DNA of 64,000 nucleotides from Psychrobacter proteolyticus. GTDB lineage: Bacteria; Pseudomonadota; Gammaproteobacteria; Pseudomonadales; Moraxellaceae. Below are positions 44,720-54,069 of this stretch, in pieces. The notes under the pieces were generated by a model. That model saw only the letters and a list, made by a program, of their open reading frames with translations. It was not told the DNA's origin and searched no databases. The stretch's first letter is position 1, and every line of letters starts with the position of its first letter. Position numbers and translations under genes: made by a program. The stretch covers positions 558,001-622,000 of the forward strand of contig NZ_QLKS01000002.1 in the NCBI RefSeq assembly GCF_003350005.1, written 5' to 3'.

Positions 44720-45544
44720 ATGACCCGTTTTGTCAGTTTTAACATCAATGGTATCCGTGCACGTCAGCATCAGCTCGAGGCGGTGCGCGAGGTAATCGAT
44801 CCTGATGTCATGGGCCTACAAGAAACCAAGGTTCATGATGATCAATTTCCGCTTAGCGATATCGAAGGGCTTGGCTACCACGTCGAGTATTTTGGACAAA
44901 AAGGGCATTATGGCGTTGCACTCCTATCCAAAGCTGCACCTGTATTTGTACAAAAAGGCTTTCCTGGCGAAGATGAAGAAGCCCAAAAGCGCTTTATCCA
45001 TGCACGTTATGAGTTTGAAGGTCGTGAAGTGGATGTGCTCAATGGTTACTTTCCGCAAGGAGAGAGCCAAGATCACCCAACCAAATTTCCTATGAAGCGC
45101 GCTTATTATGCCAATTTGATGGCTTATATTGATACGCTAAAAGCGGAAGGTCGTTCGATTATCGTCATGGGTGATATGAATATCGCACCAGAAGATATCG
45201 ATATTGGTATTGGTGAAGTCAATGCTAAGCGTTGGTTGAAAAATAGAAAAACCTCATTTCTGCCAGAAGAGCGCGAATGGTATTCAGCATTGATGTCACG
45301 TGAGCTGACAGATACTTACCGTCTGCATTATCCAGAGAGCACCGAGTTATACAGTTGGTTTGATTATCGCAGTCGCGGCTTCAATGATGAACCTAAGCGC
45401 GGTTTACGTATTGATCATATTCTATGTACCTCAGATCTAATCGATAAATGTATCGATGCTGGTATCAGTTATGAGCTACGTGCTATGGAAAAACCGTCTG
45501 ACCATGCACCGATTTGGTCAGCATTTGACCTAAAGAGACCGTAA
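44720..45544 (+). CDS. xthA: Exodeoxyribonuclease III
   Basis: AP endonuclease and 3'-5' exonuclease of base excision repair. Visible: [21 protein letters not shown] with the metal Glu, [55 protein letters not shown], and the terminal SDHAPIW with the catalytic His. The 274 residues are normal length. AGGACAG precedes the ATG. Monocistronic by position. Confidence 0.96.
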   Translation: MTRFVSFNINGIRARQHQLEAVREVIDPDVMGLQETKVHDDQFPLSDIEGLGYHVEYFGQKGHYGVALLSKAAPVFVQKGFPGEDEEAQKRFIHARYEFEGREVDVLNGYFPQGESQDHPTKFPMKRAYYANLMAYIDTLKAEGRSIIVMGDMNIAPEDIDIGIGEVNAKRWLKNRKTSFLPEEREWYSALMSRELTDTYRLHYPESTELYSWFDYRSRGFNDEPKRGLRIDHILCTSDLIDKCIDAGISYELRAMEKPSDHAPIWSAFDLKRP

Positions 45545-45745
45545 TACTTATATACCGTGATACCTATATATAGTCAATCTCATGTCAATCTCATGTCAAT
45601 TAGATACGATGATTAGCTTGCTCAGTCTGCTGGTTGTAGCACTGTAGCTAGCTCTCCTTGTATCTGAATAATCTTGAACTGACTATATATTTATCACTTC
45701 GTATTCCATAAATAACGATAAAAATTGAAAAATAAGGATTTTATT

Positions 45746-46969
45746 ATGGCTGTTGGAAATGTATCAGTACCTGACGTTATCTATCCCATCGACGGCATCA
45801 AGCTCAGTGCCACAGCGGCAGGCGTTCGTTATAAAGACCGCGATGATCTAGTAGTTATCGAAATATCTGACAAAGCCACTACTGCGGTTGTGACCACTAA
45901 AAACACCTTTTGTGCAGCGCCAGTGCGAGTATTGCGTGAGCACTTTGCTAAGGTTAGTCCGCGCTATTTAGTCACCAATACGGGTAACGCAAATGCAGGT
46001 ACGGGCGCTGATGGCAAGCGCCGCGCCATTGATATTTGTACAGCATTGGCTGAAAAGGCCGGTGTAGATACCAATACGGTATTGCCATTCTCTACTGGTG
46101 TTATCGGTGAGCCGTTAAATAGTGATGCAGTCATCGCAGGTCTGGATAATGCATTGGCTAATCTAGCACCTGATAGCTGGCTAGCCGCTGCTAATGGCAT
46201 TCGTACAACAGATACCATTCCTAAATTGGCCAGCCAAAAAATTGATGTAGCAGGTACTAGCTATCATGTCACTGGTATGTCTAAAGGCTCAGGAATGATA
46301 CGCCCAAATATGGCGACTATGCTGGGCTATGTGGCGACAGATGCCGACATCGCTGCTGACTTATTACAAGAGATGCTAAGCGCTATCAACGAGCAGTCTT
46401 TCAACCGCATTACTGTCGATGGCGATACCTCAACCAATGACTGTTGTGTGTTAATCGCAACAGGTGCTGCTAGCTCAGAGGTGATTGATAGCACAGAGCA
46501 TCCACATTATCAGCCTGTATTCGATGCATTGGCTGATGTGTTTGTCCGTCTGGCACAACTGATTGTGCGTGATGGCGAAGGCGCTACCAAATTTATGACA
46601 GTCAAAGTGACTGGTGGTCAAACCACGCAAGAATGCTGCGATGTGGCTTATGCAGTCGCACATTCACCCTTAGTAAAAACGGCATTCTTTGCTAGTGATG
46701 CTAACTGGGGTCGCATATTAGCAGCAGTGGGCTATGCTGGTATCGAAGATCTAGACACAGAGCAAGTCGATGTGTATCTAGACGAGGTAATGATTTGCCA
46801 AAATGGCGGTGTTGCACCTGACTATACAGAAGAGGCGGGCAAAACAGTCATGAGCCGACCTGAGATTACCATTCATATCGACCTTGCACGTGGCGATGCT
46901 AGCGATACCGTATATACCTGCGATTTGTCATACGATTACGTCAAAATAAACGCTGATTATCGTAGCTAG
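45746..46969 (+). CDS. argJ: Bifunctional glutamate N-acetyltransferase/amino-acid acetyltransferase
   Basis: Ornithine acetyltransferase that recycles acetyl groups in arginine synthesis. The autoproteolysis site is in RPNMATMLGY: cleavage before the Thr yields alpha and beta chains, with Thr as nucleophile. KGSGMI, TVDGDTSTNDC and the C-terminal SDANWGRI are family signatures. ATG 45746 is chosen because AAGGA (45734-45738) lies seven bases upstream; the frame opens earlier at a TTG (45725) without a ribosome-binding site. Length 407 fits. Ends in a clear terminator. Confidence 0.96.
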   Translation: MAVGNVSVPDVIYPIDGIKLSATAAGVRYKDRDDLVVIEISDKATTAVVTTKNTFCAAPVRVLREHFAKVSPRYLVTNTGNANAGTGADGKRRAIDICTALAEKAGVDTNTVLPFSTGVIGEPLNSDAVIAGLDNALANLAPDSWLAAANGIRTTDTIPKLASQKIDVAGTSYHVTGMSKGSGMIRPNMATMLGYVATDADIAADLLQEMLSAINEQSFNRITVDGDTSTNDCCVLIATGAASSEVIDSTEHPHYQPVFDALADVFVRLAQLIVRDGEGATKFMTVKVTGGQTTQECCDVAYAVAHSPLVKTAFFASDANWGRILAAVGYAGIEDLDTEQVDVYLDEVMICQNGGVAPDYTEEAGKTVMSRPEITIHIDLARGDASDTVYTCDLSYDYVKINADYRS

Positions 46970-47317
46970 TACTTCTCCATAAAACAGAATTTGCGTAGTT
47001 GCATCAAAGCCAGAACAATATTTGTTCTGGCTTTTTAATGTCAAACTTCTGCTCAGTAGCAAATAACTCTGCTATTCAATACGCTTCATTAACATCAGTT
47101 GCAAAAGCTGACGTTAATTTACAAAGTAGTCATAGAGGGTAAGACGACTAGCGACCTATACTGGTTTCAGTAAGAAGCAAACAACCTTATTAGCTTGTAG
47201 CAAAGCAAGATAAGGTGTTCAAAATAATAATTTTATCTAAGCAACCATAAGTTAGTAGTTAAGCCAGTAACTAAACTATTAATAAAGAATTAATAACAAT
47301 TATCTGAGGATTGAATA
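46970..47317. other. argJ-lipoprotein intergenic region
   Basis: 348 bp without an ORF. It contains the argJ terminator at 47006-47036; the rest is AT-rich and must hold the promoter of the lipoprotein gene, which I cannot place confidently. Confidence 0.5.
47006..47036 (+). terminator. Intrinsic terminator of argJ
   Basis: AAAGCCAGAACAA and TTGTTCTGGCTTT form a long near-perfect stem around a 2-3 base loop, followed by T residues. Confidence 0.9.
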
Positions 47318-47716
47318 ATGAAGAAATTAGCACTTGCAGCATTGATGACAACTTTTGCCCTTTCTGGTTGCTCTACGATGAGTATGGATGATGAGCGCAC
47401 GATGGTTGTTGAAGGACAACCTATGAATGTAAAAGTAGTAAATATCCCAAGTTTTGAAGTGGAAATTGCACCGCGTAAAGCAGTATGTGACTTGACTGCT
47501 ACTGATGGTAGTATGGTTGAATCACAGTGCTTGCAGTATCGTCAGACCTATCAGAAAAACTACACCACGCTAAATGGCAATATTCAAGGCTTTACCTATG
47601 AGCCGAACTATCGTTATGTGCTAGATGTACGCCAAGAAGCAGTAACCGCAGAAGGCTCTAACGTAGTACAGCCAGTTTGGATTCTAAATGAAGTGGTATC
47701 AAAAACTGCTGAATAA
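47318..47716 (+). CDS. DUF4377-domain lipoprotein
   Basis: A 132-residue lipoprotein: MKKLALAALMTTFALSGCS has a lipobox LSGC. The mature part has CLQYRQTYQKNYTTLNGNIQGFTYEPNYRYVLDV and ends WILNEVVSK, the pattern of the DUF4377 domain, often next to META/HslJ-type heat-shock lipoproteins. Function is unknown; the location is probably the outer membrane, facing the periplasm. CTGAGGATTGAATA gives a good ribosome-binding site. Confidence 0.88.
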   Translation: MKKLALAALMTTFALSGCSTMSMDDERTMVVEGQPMNVKVVNIPSFEVEIAPRKAVCDLTATDGSMVESQCLQYRQTYQKNYTTLNGNIQGFTYEPNYRYVLDVRQEAVTAEGSNVVQPVWILNEVVSKTAE

Positions 47717-47759
47717 TATTGATATCAATACATAGACGATAAACCAGTTATACATGACA

Positions 47760-47791
47760 AAAAAAGCCTCTAATTCGTTAGAGGCCTTTTT
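47760..47791. terminator. Bidirectional intrinsic terminator with a TTCG loop
   Basis: GCCTCTAA (47766-47773), loop TTCG, TTAGAGGC (47778-47785), with A run on the left and T run on the right. Serves the lipoprotein gene (+) and sdaA (-). Confidence 0.92.
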
Positions 47792-47823
47792 GTTGTCAGT
47801 AAATTGTTTCTCGAGAAGTTAAC

Positions 47824-49257
47824 CTAGCACTGACTATAATTAACACTGACACCGCGCGTTGCCGTAGGGATTCTATTGTCAGCATAGATCGCCAGGCCAC
47901 CTCGTGCTGTTTCTTTATATTTATCAGACATATCAGCTCCTGTTTGCTTCATCGTCTCTATCGCTTTATCTAAAGAGACGAAGTGCTGACCATTGCCTCT
48001 ACAGGCTAAGCGTGCTGCATTGATTGCCTTGACTGCACCCATCGCATTACGCTCGATACAAGGCACTTGTACCAGTCCGCCAATAGGATCACAGGTAAGG
48101 CCTAGATTATGCTCAATGCCAATCTCTGCTGCATTTAGGCATTTGGCTGGCGTGCCATTCATTATTTCTGCCAGTGCAGAGCCTGCCATTGCACACGCAG
48201 AACCAACCTCACCTTGGCAACCGACCTCAGCACCAGAGATTGAGGCATTTTGTTTGATAAGGCTGCCAATAGCAGTAGCATTTAGCAAAAACTTACGAAC
48301 GCCATCTTGGTTGTAGTTAGGCAAAAAGTCACGATAGTAGTGCAGTACGGCAGGAATGATACCTGCTGCGCCATTGGTTGGAGCAGTGACTACTTTGCCG
48401 CCATTTGCGTTTTCTTCGTTAACGGCGAGCGCGTACAAATCGACCCAGTCCATGGCGGCTAACTTATCAGTTTTGGTGATAGGTTGGTCTTTTTCAGCAC
48501 ACAGCTGCGTATGCAAATCTTGGGCACGGCGTTTTACATCTAATCCGCCCGGCAAGATGCCGCCATTTTCACAGCCTTGTTTGACGCAGTCTTGCATCAC
48601 TTCCCAAATGCTATCTAGATAAGCAAATACTTCTTCTTTGGCATGGAAGTGACATTCGTTTGCCAGTACCAATTCACTGATGCTTAAGTCATGCTCACGA
48701 CATTGCTCTAGTAGCTCTGCTGCGTTATTGAACGGGTAGGGAACTCTATCGATGGTCGGGCTGGCATGATCTTCGTCTGGGTTAGTTGCATCTTCTTCAT
48801 TGATGACAAAACCGCCACCGACTGAATAGTAAGTTTGCTGATAGCGAACACCTTCAGTTGAGATAGCGCGTAGCGTCAATGCATTAGGGTGATAAGGTAG
48901 CACAGTATCATCATACCAATAGATGTCTTGCTCTGTATCAAAAGCAATCGTATGCGTGCCTGATACACTGAGAATTTTGTCAGAGAAGATAGGAGATAGG
49001 TAGCTACTGGTCATGCGTGTGTCTATCGTACTAGGCGTGTGCCCAAGTAGGCCTAGTAAAATAGCGGTATCTGTTGCATGGCCTTTTCCGGTCGCCGCCA
49101 AAGAACCATACAGCTCAATCTCAATGGTCTTAACCGCAGTCAGTTCCATCTGCTCAGTTAGCGAGGTCAAAAATAAGTTTGCAGCGACCATCGGTCCGAC
49201 TGTATGCGAACTGGATGGGCCGATGCCGATTTTAAATAAATCAAAAACACTGATCAT
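47824..49257 (-). CDS. sdaA: L-serine ammonia-lyase
   Basis: Iron-sulfur serine dehydratase converting L-serine to pyruvate and ammonia. The single-chain form, 477 residues, has the N-terminal [21 protein letters not shown] beta-domain and the C-terminal alpha-domain. Cluster cysteines lie in [28 protein letters not shown], with [18 protein letters not shown] upstream. All are intact. Divergent from the NCS2 permease across 586 bp. Confidence 0.95.
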   Translation of the reverse strand: MISVFDLFKIGIGPSSSHTVGPMVAANLFLTSLTEQMELTAVKTIEIELYGSLAATGKGHATDTAILLGLLGHTPSTIDTRMTSSYLSPIFSDKILSVSGTHTIAFDTEQDIYWYDDTVLPYHPNALTLRAISTEGVRYQQTYYSVGGGFVINEEDATNPDEDHASPTIDRVPYPFNNAAELLEQCREHDLSISELVLANECHFHAKEEVFAYLDSIWEVMQDCVKQGCENGGILPGGLDVKRRAQDLHTQLCAEKDQPITKTDKLAAMDWVDLYALAVNEENANGGKVVTAPTNGAAGIIPAVLHYYRDFLPNYNQDGVRKFLLNATAIGSLIKQNASISGAEVGCQGEVGSACAMAGSALAEIMNGTPAKCLNAAEIGIEHNLGLTCDPIGGLVQVPCIERNAMGAVKAINAARLACRGNGQHFVSLDKAIETMKQTGADMSDKYKETARGGLAIYADNRIPTATRGVSVNYSQC

Positions 49258-49843
49258 AATAAGTCACCAAAAAATTTAAGCGCTTTAGCCTATTTTATCT
49301 ATGGCATTGAGCGCTTTTGTGAAAAATATAATAGACAGCCATCGCTCCTAGTCACCGTTGGCAGGTGGGCGCGAGACACTATTTATGAAGGTTATAAGGT
49401 AAATGAGCACTGAGGGCAGTTGAATAATAACTTTTATTTATTTTGAAACTCCGTTATCATGCTCGCAGTCAACAACTATGTAACATCCTGTAAGTTGGTT
49501 ATCATCGTAAAATAAGACGGATTAAAAAAGACTAAAATTTTCAGTCAGACACATCCGTATCAATACATTTAGTAAGATATGGTTATCATACCAAATAATA
49601 CTTTTGGTTTGTCATATTACAACATAAATGAATGAATTGGGATGACATATTATAGATAGAAGGACTTAACGTTCTGCTATTTATACAAGCCCTTAGAAAT
49701 ATGTCCATTTATTAATATTCTTATTTTATCAGTTATTCAAGGGCGTATTGAACATTCACAAATAGTCTCTGTCAGTGCCATGGTCGAATATTCAACACGC
49801 CCCAGCCTATTACTTTAGCTTAGCTCACATAGGACAAGCGCGC
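49258..49843. other. Divergent intergenic region between sdaA and the pyrimidine permease
   Basis: 586 bp, AT-rich. Part of it (49775-49843) is an open extension of the permease frame, which I treat as non-coding. An imperfect inverted repeat (ACCAAA...TTTGGT near 49588-49610) is the only structure seen. No small gene is supported. Confidence 0.45.
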
Positions 49844-51268
49844 ATGCCATCTCAAAAAGACCCTTCATCAGCGTCAGACAATAGCGCTCAAGATCTATCG
49901 ACTCAAAATGCCTTGGAATCTGCAGGCATTGATTCAGCCGCTATCAATTATCCGCACAATCCAGATTTTGAAAATGGCCGTTGGTTTCCGACATGGCGTC
50001 CTTATAAGGGCGACTTGGATCGTGATCCAGTCGGTATCAACGACTATCTACCTCCGTCAAAAAGCGTATTGCTCGGTATACAGCATACATTTGCGATGTT
50101 TGGTGCAACTGTGCTTGCGCCTTTATTGATGGGGTTTGATCCTAACTTAGCTATCTTAATGTCCGGTATCTGTACGGTAATGTTCTTTATGATTACCGGT
50201 GGGCGTATGCCGAGCTACTTGGGATCAAGCTTTGCTTTTATTGGTCCAGTCATCGCGGTGACCGCTTATGCAGGCGCAGGGTTCAATGACAATCTAAATG
50301 TTGCGCTAGGCGGTATTATGGCCTGCGGTATCATTTATGCATTGATTGGTCTGCTAGTGATGAAGACGGGTACAGGTTGGATTGAGCGCTTGATGCCGCC
50401 TATCGTGACGGGTGCGATTGTCATGATTATCGGTCTTAACTTGGCGCCAGTGACCATTCAAGGCGTGTCTGCCAATCAGTTTGATGCTTGGATGGCCACC
50501 TTGACCGTACTGCTCATTAGTGGTGTGGCAGTATTTACTCGCGGTATGTTGCGACGTCTGTTGTTACTCGTCGGTCTGGTGCTGTCGTACGTTGCTTATT
50601 TTGTCATGACCAATATTTTAGGCTTTGGTACAGCGATTGATTTTAGTACAGTAGCTGCCGCTTCATGGTTTGGACTACCAAGCATTCATACGCCGCGCTT
50701 TGAGATGAGCGCTATTATCCTAATTGCACCTGTGGCTTTTATTTTGGTGGCTGAAAACCTAGGGCACTTTAAGGCAGTAGAGGGCATGACCAAGGCTCGT
50801 GTGACTCCTTATATGGGCCGAGCATTTTTGGCGGATGGTTTAGCCACAACTTTTTCGGCAGGATTTGGTGGTACAGGTGTTACTACTTACGCTGAAAATA
50901 TCGGTGTCATGGCGGTTACCAAAGTGTATAGCACGACGATATTTGTCGTAGCAGGCTTGGTTGCTATCATATTGGGACTGTCACCAAAGTTTGGTGCGAT
51001 CATTCAGACCATACCAGCGGCTCTATTGGGCGGTGCTTCTATTGTTGTCTTCGGCCTTATCACGGTTGCTGGGATAAAGATCTGGATCGATAGCCATATT
51101 GATTTTAGTAAAAACAGCAATCTAATCATCGCGGCAGTGACGGTCATTATGGGTACTGGTAACTTTAGCTTGCATTTAGGTGGCTTTGATTTAGGCGGTA
51201 TCGGTACTGCTACTTTAGCCGCTATCGTGTTAAATGCTCTGTTTAACCAAAGTTCTGAAGCGAAATAA
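49844..51268 (+). CDS. NCS2-family pyrimidine/xanthine permease (RutG/UraA-like)
   Basis: Nucleobase:cation symporter of the NCS2 family with about 14 hydrophobic segments. Signature elements are LLGIQHTFAMFGATVLAPLL, SYLGSSFAFIGPVIAV, VAENLGHFKAVEGM (substrate-binding Glu) and FGGTGVTTYAENIGVMAVTKV. The cytosolic N-terminal tail is long (~75 residues) and contains RWFPTWRPYKGDLDRDPVG, which resembles RutG-type pyrimidine permeases rather than xanthine carriers. ATG 49844 is preferred over a GTG at 49775 because AGGA sits nine bases before it. The substrate is probably uracil. Confidence 0.88.
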   Translation: MPSQKDPSSASDNSAQDLSTQNALESAGIDSAAINYPHNPDFENGRWFPTWRPYKGDLDRDPVGINDYLPPSKSVLLGIQHTFAMFGATVLAPLLMGFDPNLAILMSGICTVMFFMITGGRMPSYLGSSFAFIGPVIAVTAYAGAGFNDNLNVALGGIMACGIIYALIGLLVMKTGTGWIERLMPPIVTGAIVMIIGLNLAPVTIQGVSANQFDAWMATLTVLLISGVAVFTRGMLRRLLLLVGLVLSYVAYFVMTNILGFGTAIDFSTVAAASWFGLPSIHTPRFEMSAIILIAPVAFILVAENLGHFKAVEGMTKARVTPYMGRAFLADGLATTFSAGFGGTGVTTYAENIGVMAVTKVYSTTIFVVAGLVAIILGLSPKFGAIIQTIPAALLGGASIVVFGLITVAGIKIWIDSHIDFSKNSNLIIAAVTVIMGTGNFSLHLGGFDLGGIGTATLAAIVLNALFNQSSEAK

Positions 51269-51335
51269 GTAATACTGATGAGATTGAAGTTTGAGTCTGT
51301 CAAATAAAGATGGCTAAAGCATATCTCCTGTAATA

Positions 51336-51374
51336 AAAAGCGCCCATACTATCGATAGCATGGGCGCTTTTTTG
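51336..51374. terminator. Bidirectional intrinsic terminator
   Basis: AAAAGCGCCCAT and ATGGGCGCTTTT with a nested CTAT/ATAG inner stem form a long hairpin (51337-51370), A run left and T run right. It separates the converging permease and EamA genes. Confidence 0.92.
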
Positions 51375-51412
51375 TATAGCAGTGTTGAGCAAAAGTATTG
51401 AAAAAATCAATA

Positions 51413-52345
51413 TTACTTATAGTCCCGTTTATAAAATCTTGAAAAAAACCGATAGCGGCGAAGGGCGCGTGGTTTTGGTTTCAATGAGCCTAAGTAAATA
51501 GCAAACATCGTTAATAGTGCGCCACTCCACTGCAAAGTATTAATCGGTTTGTCTAGCCAGCTATAGTCAATGACAAGGGCTGCAATAGGTTCAGTCAACA
51601 ATAGCAGTCCAGTCAGTGCCAGAGATAGCTTAGGAATAGAGTAGGCAATCAATCCCCATGCCAAGCACTGCATTACCGTACCATAGATAAGCACCCAGCC
51701 AATCTCAGACCATGTATTGGGCAGGATATTACCTGTGTCAAATACAAACATCGGTATAATCATGGCTAAGACGCCGCCGATACTGATCAGCTGCATTAGC
51801 ATAAATATAGGCGTCGGTTCAGTGTCGTGCGTTTTGCGGATAAATGTCATTGATGCCGCCAGCATGGCACCCGAGACAATACCAGTGACAAAACCCCAAG
51901 TCGCAGCGGTGTTGTGTGCGAATTCAGGGCTACCTATCATTGCCACGCCTATCATGGCTAAAAACAAACTAATAAGCTGTACGATAGACTGACGCTCATT
52001 AAAATACATAAAACCAATAGCGGCCAAGAAAAATATTTGCAGACTATTAAGCAGCGTCGAAATACCAGGCCCAACCGCATAAATACTCTCATGCCACAGC
52101 GCCAAATCTAATCCTAAAAATGCCCCTGATAATAGCGCATAAAAAATAGCGCGTTTTGATTTGGGCATACGTTGGCCCATTATCTTAGCCAATACCGCAA
52201 ATACAATACCAGAAACAGCCAATCGCCAAAATGACATGGCCCAACCACCAATATCGACGTGAGCGACAATTAAGCTGCCCAATCCAAAAATGATACAACC
52301 AATGACTAAGCCAATAGGTGCAGATCGCGTTGAAGCAATAGCCAT
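51413..52345 (-). CDS. EamA-family (DMT) transporter
   Basis: Inner-membrane protein of 310 residues with about ten hydrophobic helices in two EamA repeats (first repeat GLVIGCIIFGLGSLIVAHVDIGGWAMSFWR split across a loop, second from AATWGFVTGIVSGAMLAASM). The basic tail LKPKPRALRRYRFFSRFYKRDYK (in two parts) is cytosolic. Members export amino acids or metabolites; the substrate cannot be predicted. Note a second, unrelated EamA member (RarD-like) at the right end of the window. Confidence 0.88.
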   Translation of the reverse strand: MAIASTRSAPIGLVIGCIIFGLGSLIVAHVDIGGWAMSFWRLAVSGIVFAVLAKIMGQRMPKSKRAIFYALLSGAFLGLDLALWHESIYAVGPGISTLLNSLQIFFLAAIGFMYFNERQSIVQLISLFLAMIGVAMIGSPEFAHNTAATWGFVTGIVSGAMLAASMTFIRKTHDTEPTPIFMLMQLISIGGVLAMIIPMFVFDTGNILPNTWSEIGWVLIYGTVMQCLAWGLIAYSIPKLSLALTGLLLLTEPIAALVIDYSWLDKPINTLQWSGALLTMFAIYLGSLKPKPRALRRYRFFSRFYKRDYK

Positions 52346-52826
52346 AATTTGTCCTTATAACAGTATTTGAATAACAGCATTTTGAATAACAGCACTCTTA
52401 TTATCATTGCATCATGTCAGAACTTATGTTGACATAAAGCCATATTGTCGTGGTTTTAAACGCAAAATGAAATGGCAAAACCATAATTTATTATGCTGAA
52501 TACAACTACTATCGCTATGCGGAAAATTATTGGGCACGTTAAACGCAAATAAATAACCAAAATATCTGATATAGCTGCGTTTTTCGCAATAGACTTATAA
52601 CAGTTGGGTAATAGTACTTATATCAAAATATTTGTATCAGGGCGACGATTCGTAGGAGTATGAAAGCGCATAATGTATACAAGTGATACTTCTGCACGGA
52701 GGATATGTGTGTAGCACGTTAAACGAAATTAATGCTGGAACATATGTATAGTAGATTGACGATATAATGTACTTAACGTCTGATTGGTTATACCAAACAA
52801 TCTATATTATTTGTCTAGGTTTATTT
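52346..52826. other. Divergent intergenic region between the EamA gene and the WG-repeat gene
   Basis: 481 bp, AT-rich. It contains a short imperfect repeat of GAATAACAGCA (about 52368-52395), two copies of GCACGTTAAACG exactly 180 bp apart (52534-52545 and 52714-52725), and a TATAAT at 52763-52768 that could be the -10 box for the WG-repeat gene. No ORF is supported. Confidence 0.5.
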
Positions 52827-53849
52827 ATGCTTCAACGATTACTATCAAAAAAACAGTCACATATATCATCTGGCTTGCTACCAAAAATATCGCAATACAG
52901 TTTCGTCGTGACGATGCTATCTAGCGCATTGTTTTTGATGCCTAGCGCACATGCCGCCAGCTGTAAAATCCCAAAAAGTTATTATAAAAACGTCTCCTGC
53001 ACGGCCAGTAGTAGTTACTTTTTAGCGATAAAAGACTTTGGTGCGCCAGTGGCTTTAATTGATAAAAAAGGCAAACGAGTCGTTGATTTATCACGTTATC
53101 AAAAAGTCGATGCCGATAAACTGTCAGGCGGTCTGTTGCCTGTACTGCGTAACAGTCGCGTCGGTTATCTCAATATGCAGGGCCGTGAGGTCGTGCCTGC
53201 CATGTACGATATATTGACAGAGAGTCAAGGATGGGCGCGGCCTGTATCGGATGGGCGTATCGTGGTAAAAAAAGAGGGTAACTATGGTGTGATTAACACA
53301 GCCAATAGTACCGTTGTCTCGTTTTCTGCAGCGATTGATGATATCGATAATTATCGTAATGGAGTAGCGCGTGTACGCAAAGGCCGTGCAATCAGTTGGG
53401 TGGATAAAAACGGTAATGCAGCGAATGATCCAAATGCCCAGAATGACACTCAGGCAGTGAACAAACCTACTTCTTCTAACGAAAAATCTAGCACAGCATC
53501 ACAGTCTGCACCGGCGCGCTTTACGACGCTTCAATCGCGTCAGCAAGATGGTAAATGGGGTTTCGTCGATGACAATAATGTCACTATGATTACGTACTCA
53601 TTTGATGAAGTGCGTCCATTTTCTGAGGAATATGCTGGCGTGCGTATCGGTGAAGAGTGGGGCTTTGTCAATTTAGGCGGTGAGCTAGTGATTCCTTTTC
53701 GCTTTGCTGATAATAGTGTGAACGCTAACGATAGCTATCAGGGCAAACCATCCTTTGTATTTACAGGTGGTAAGGCGTGGATTGGTAACCTAAAGAATGG
53801 AAATAAAATGTGCATTGATAAGGAAGGCGCTGGCGTTGCTTGTGATTGA
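52827..53849 (+). CDS. Secreted WG-repeat protein
   Basis: A 340-residue protein with an N-terminal export signal: basic MLQRLLSKK, hydrophobic FVVTMLSSALFLMPS and a cleavage-like AHA-A. The mature part carries WG/KWG-type beta repeats: GYLNMQGREVVPAMYD, YGVINTANSTVV, KWGFVDDNNVTMITYSFDE and EWGFVNLGGELVIPFRF. A Ser/Asn/Gln linker (residues about 205-230) divides the repeats in two groups. Four cysteines near the ends suggest disulfides. ATG 52827 has AGGT upstream; the frame opens at 52767. The function of such proteins is unknown. Confidence 0.85.
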   Translation: MLQRLLSKKQSHISSGLLPKISQYSFVVTMLSSALFLMPSAHAASCKIPKSYYKNVSCTASSSYFLAIKDFGAPVALIDKKGKRVVDLSRYQKVDADKLSGGLLPVLRNSRVGYLNMQGREVVPAMYDILTESQGWARPVSDGRIVVKKEGNYGVINTANSTVVSFSAAIDDIDNYRNGVARVRKGRAISWVDKNGNAANDPNAQNDTQAVNKPTSSNEKSSTASQSAPARFTTLQSRQQDGKWGFVDDNNVTMITYSFDEVRPFSEEYAGVRIGEEWGFVNLGGELVIPFRFADNSVNANDSYQGKPSFVFTGGKAWIGNLKNGNKMCIDKEGAGVACD

Positions 53850-53858
53850 TGCAATTAC

Positions 53859-53923
53859 TAGGGCGTGTCCTCATTTTTAACCCATTTAGATAACTATCGA
53901 TTGAATTGAGGACACGCCCTAGG
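53859..53923. repeat. Palindromic intergenic element with 16-bp perfect arms
   Basis: CTAGGGCGTGTCCTCA (53859-53874) is the exact reverse complement of 53908-53923, separated by 33 bp. Both ends are CTAG. Its right part recurs, partly decayed, at 54027-54059: 17 identical bases followed by 12 matches of 16. Confidence 0.9.
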
Positions 53924-53937
53924 ATTAAATAGACAAT

Positions 53938-53990
53938 AAAAAAGAGTGTAAAACCTGTGATTTTTCGCTAGGTTTTACACTCTTTTTTTT
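53938..53990. terminator. Bidirectional intrinsic terminator with a 17-bp stem
   Basis: AAAAGAGTGTAAAACCT (53941-53957) pairs perfectly with 53971-53987; A run left, eight T right. Serves the WG-repeat gene (+) and the hydrolase (-). Confidence 0.92.
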
Positions 53991-54026
53991 GAAACTGATG
54001 TTTTTAGCTCACTTAGATGACTTTGG

Positions 54027-54059
54027 ATAACTATCGATTGAATCGAAGACAAGGCCTAG
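54027..54059. repeat. Decayed partial copy of the palindromic element
   Basis: ATAACTATCGATTGAAT (54027-54043) is identical to 53891-53907; the following CGAAGACAAGGCCTAG matches the right arm at 12 of 16 positions. Located just beyond the hydrolase stop. Confidence 0.85.
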
Positions 54060-54069
54060 TCTTCTAAAG

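Noticed and set aside
45574..45606. Short repeat of ATGTCAATCTC after xthA
   Set aside because: Only about two and a half 12-bp units; too short to distinguish from simple slippage.
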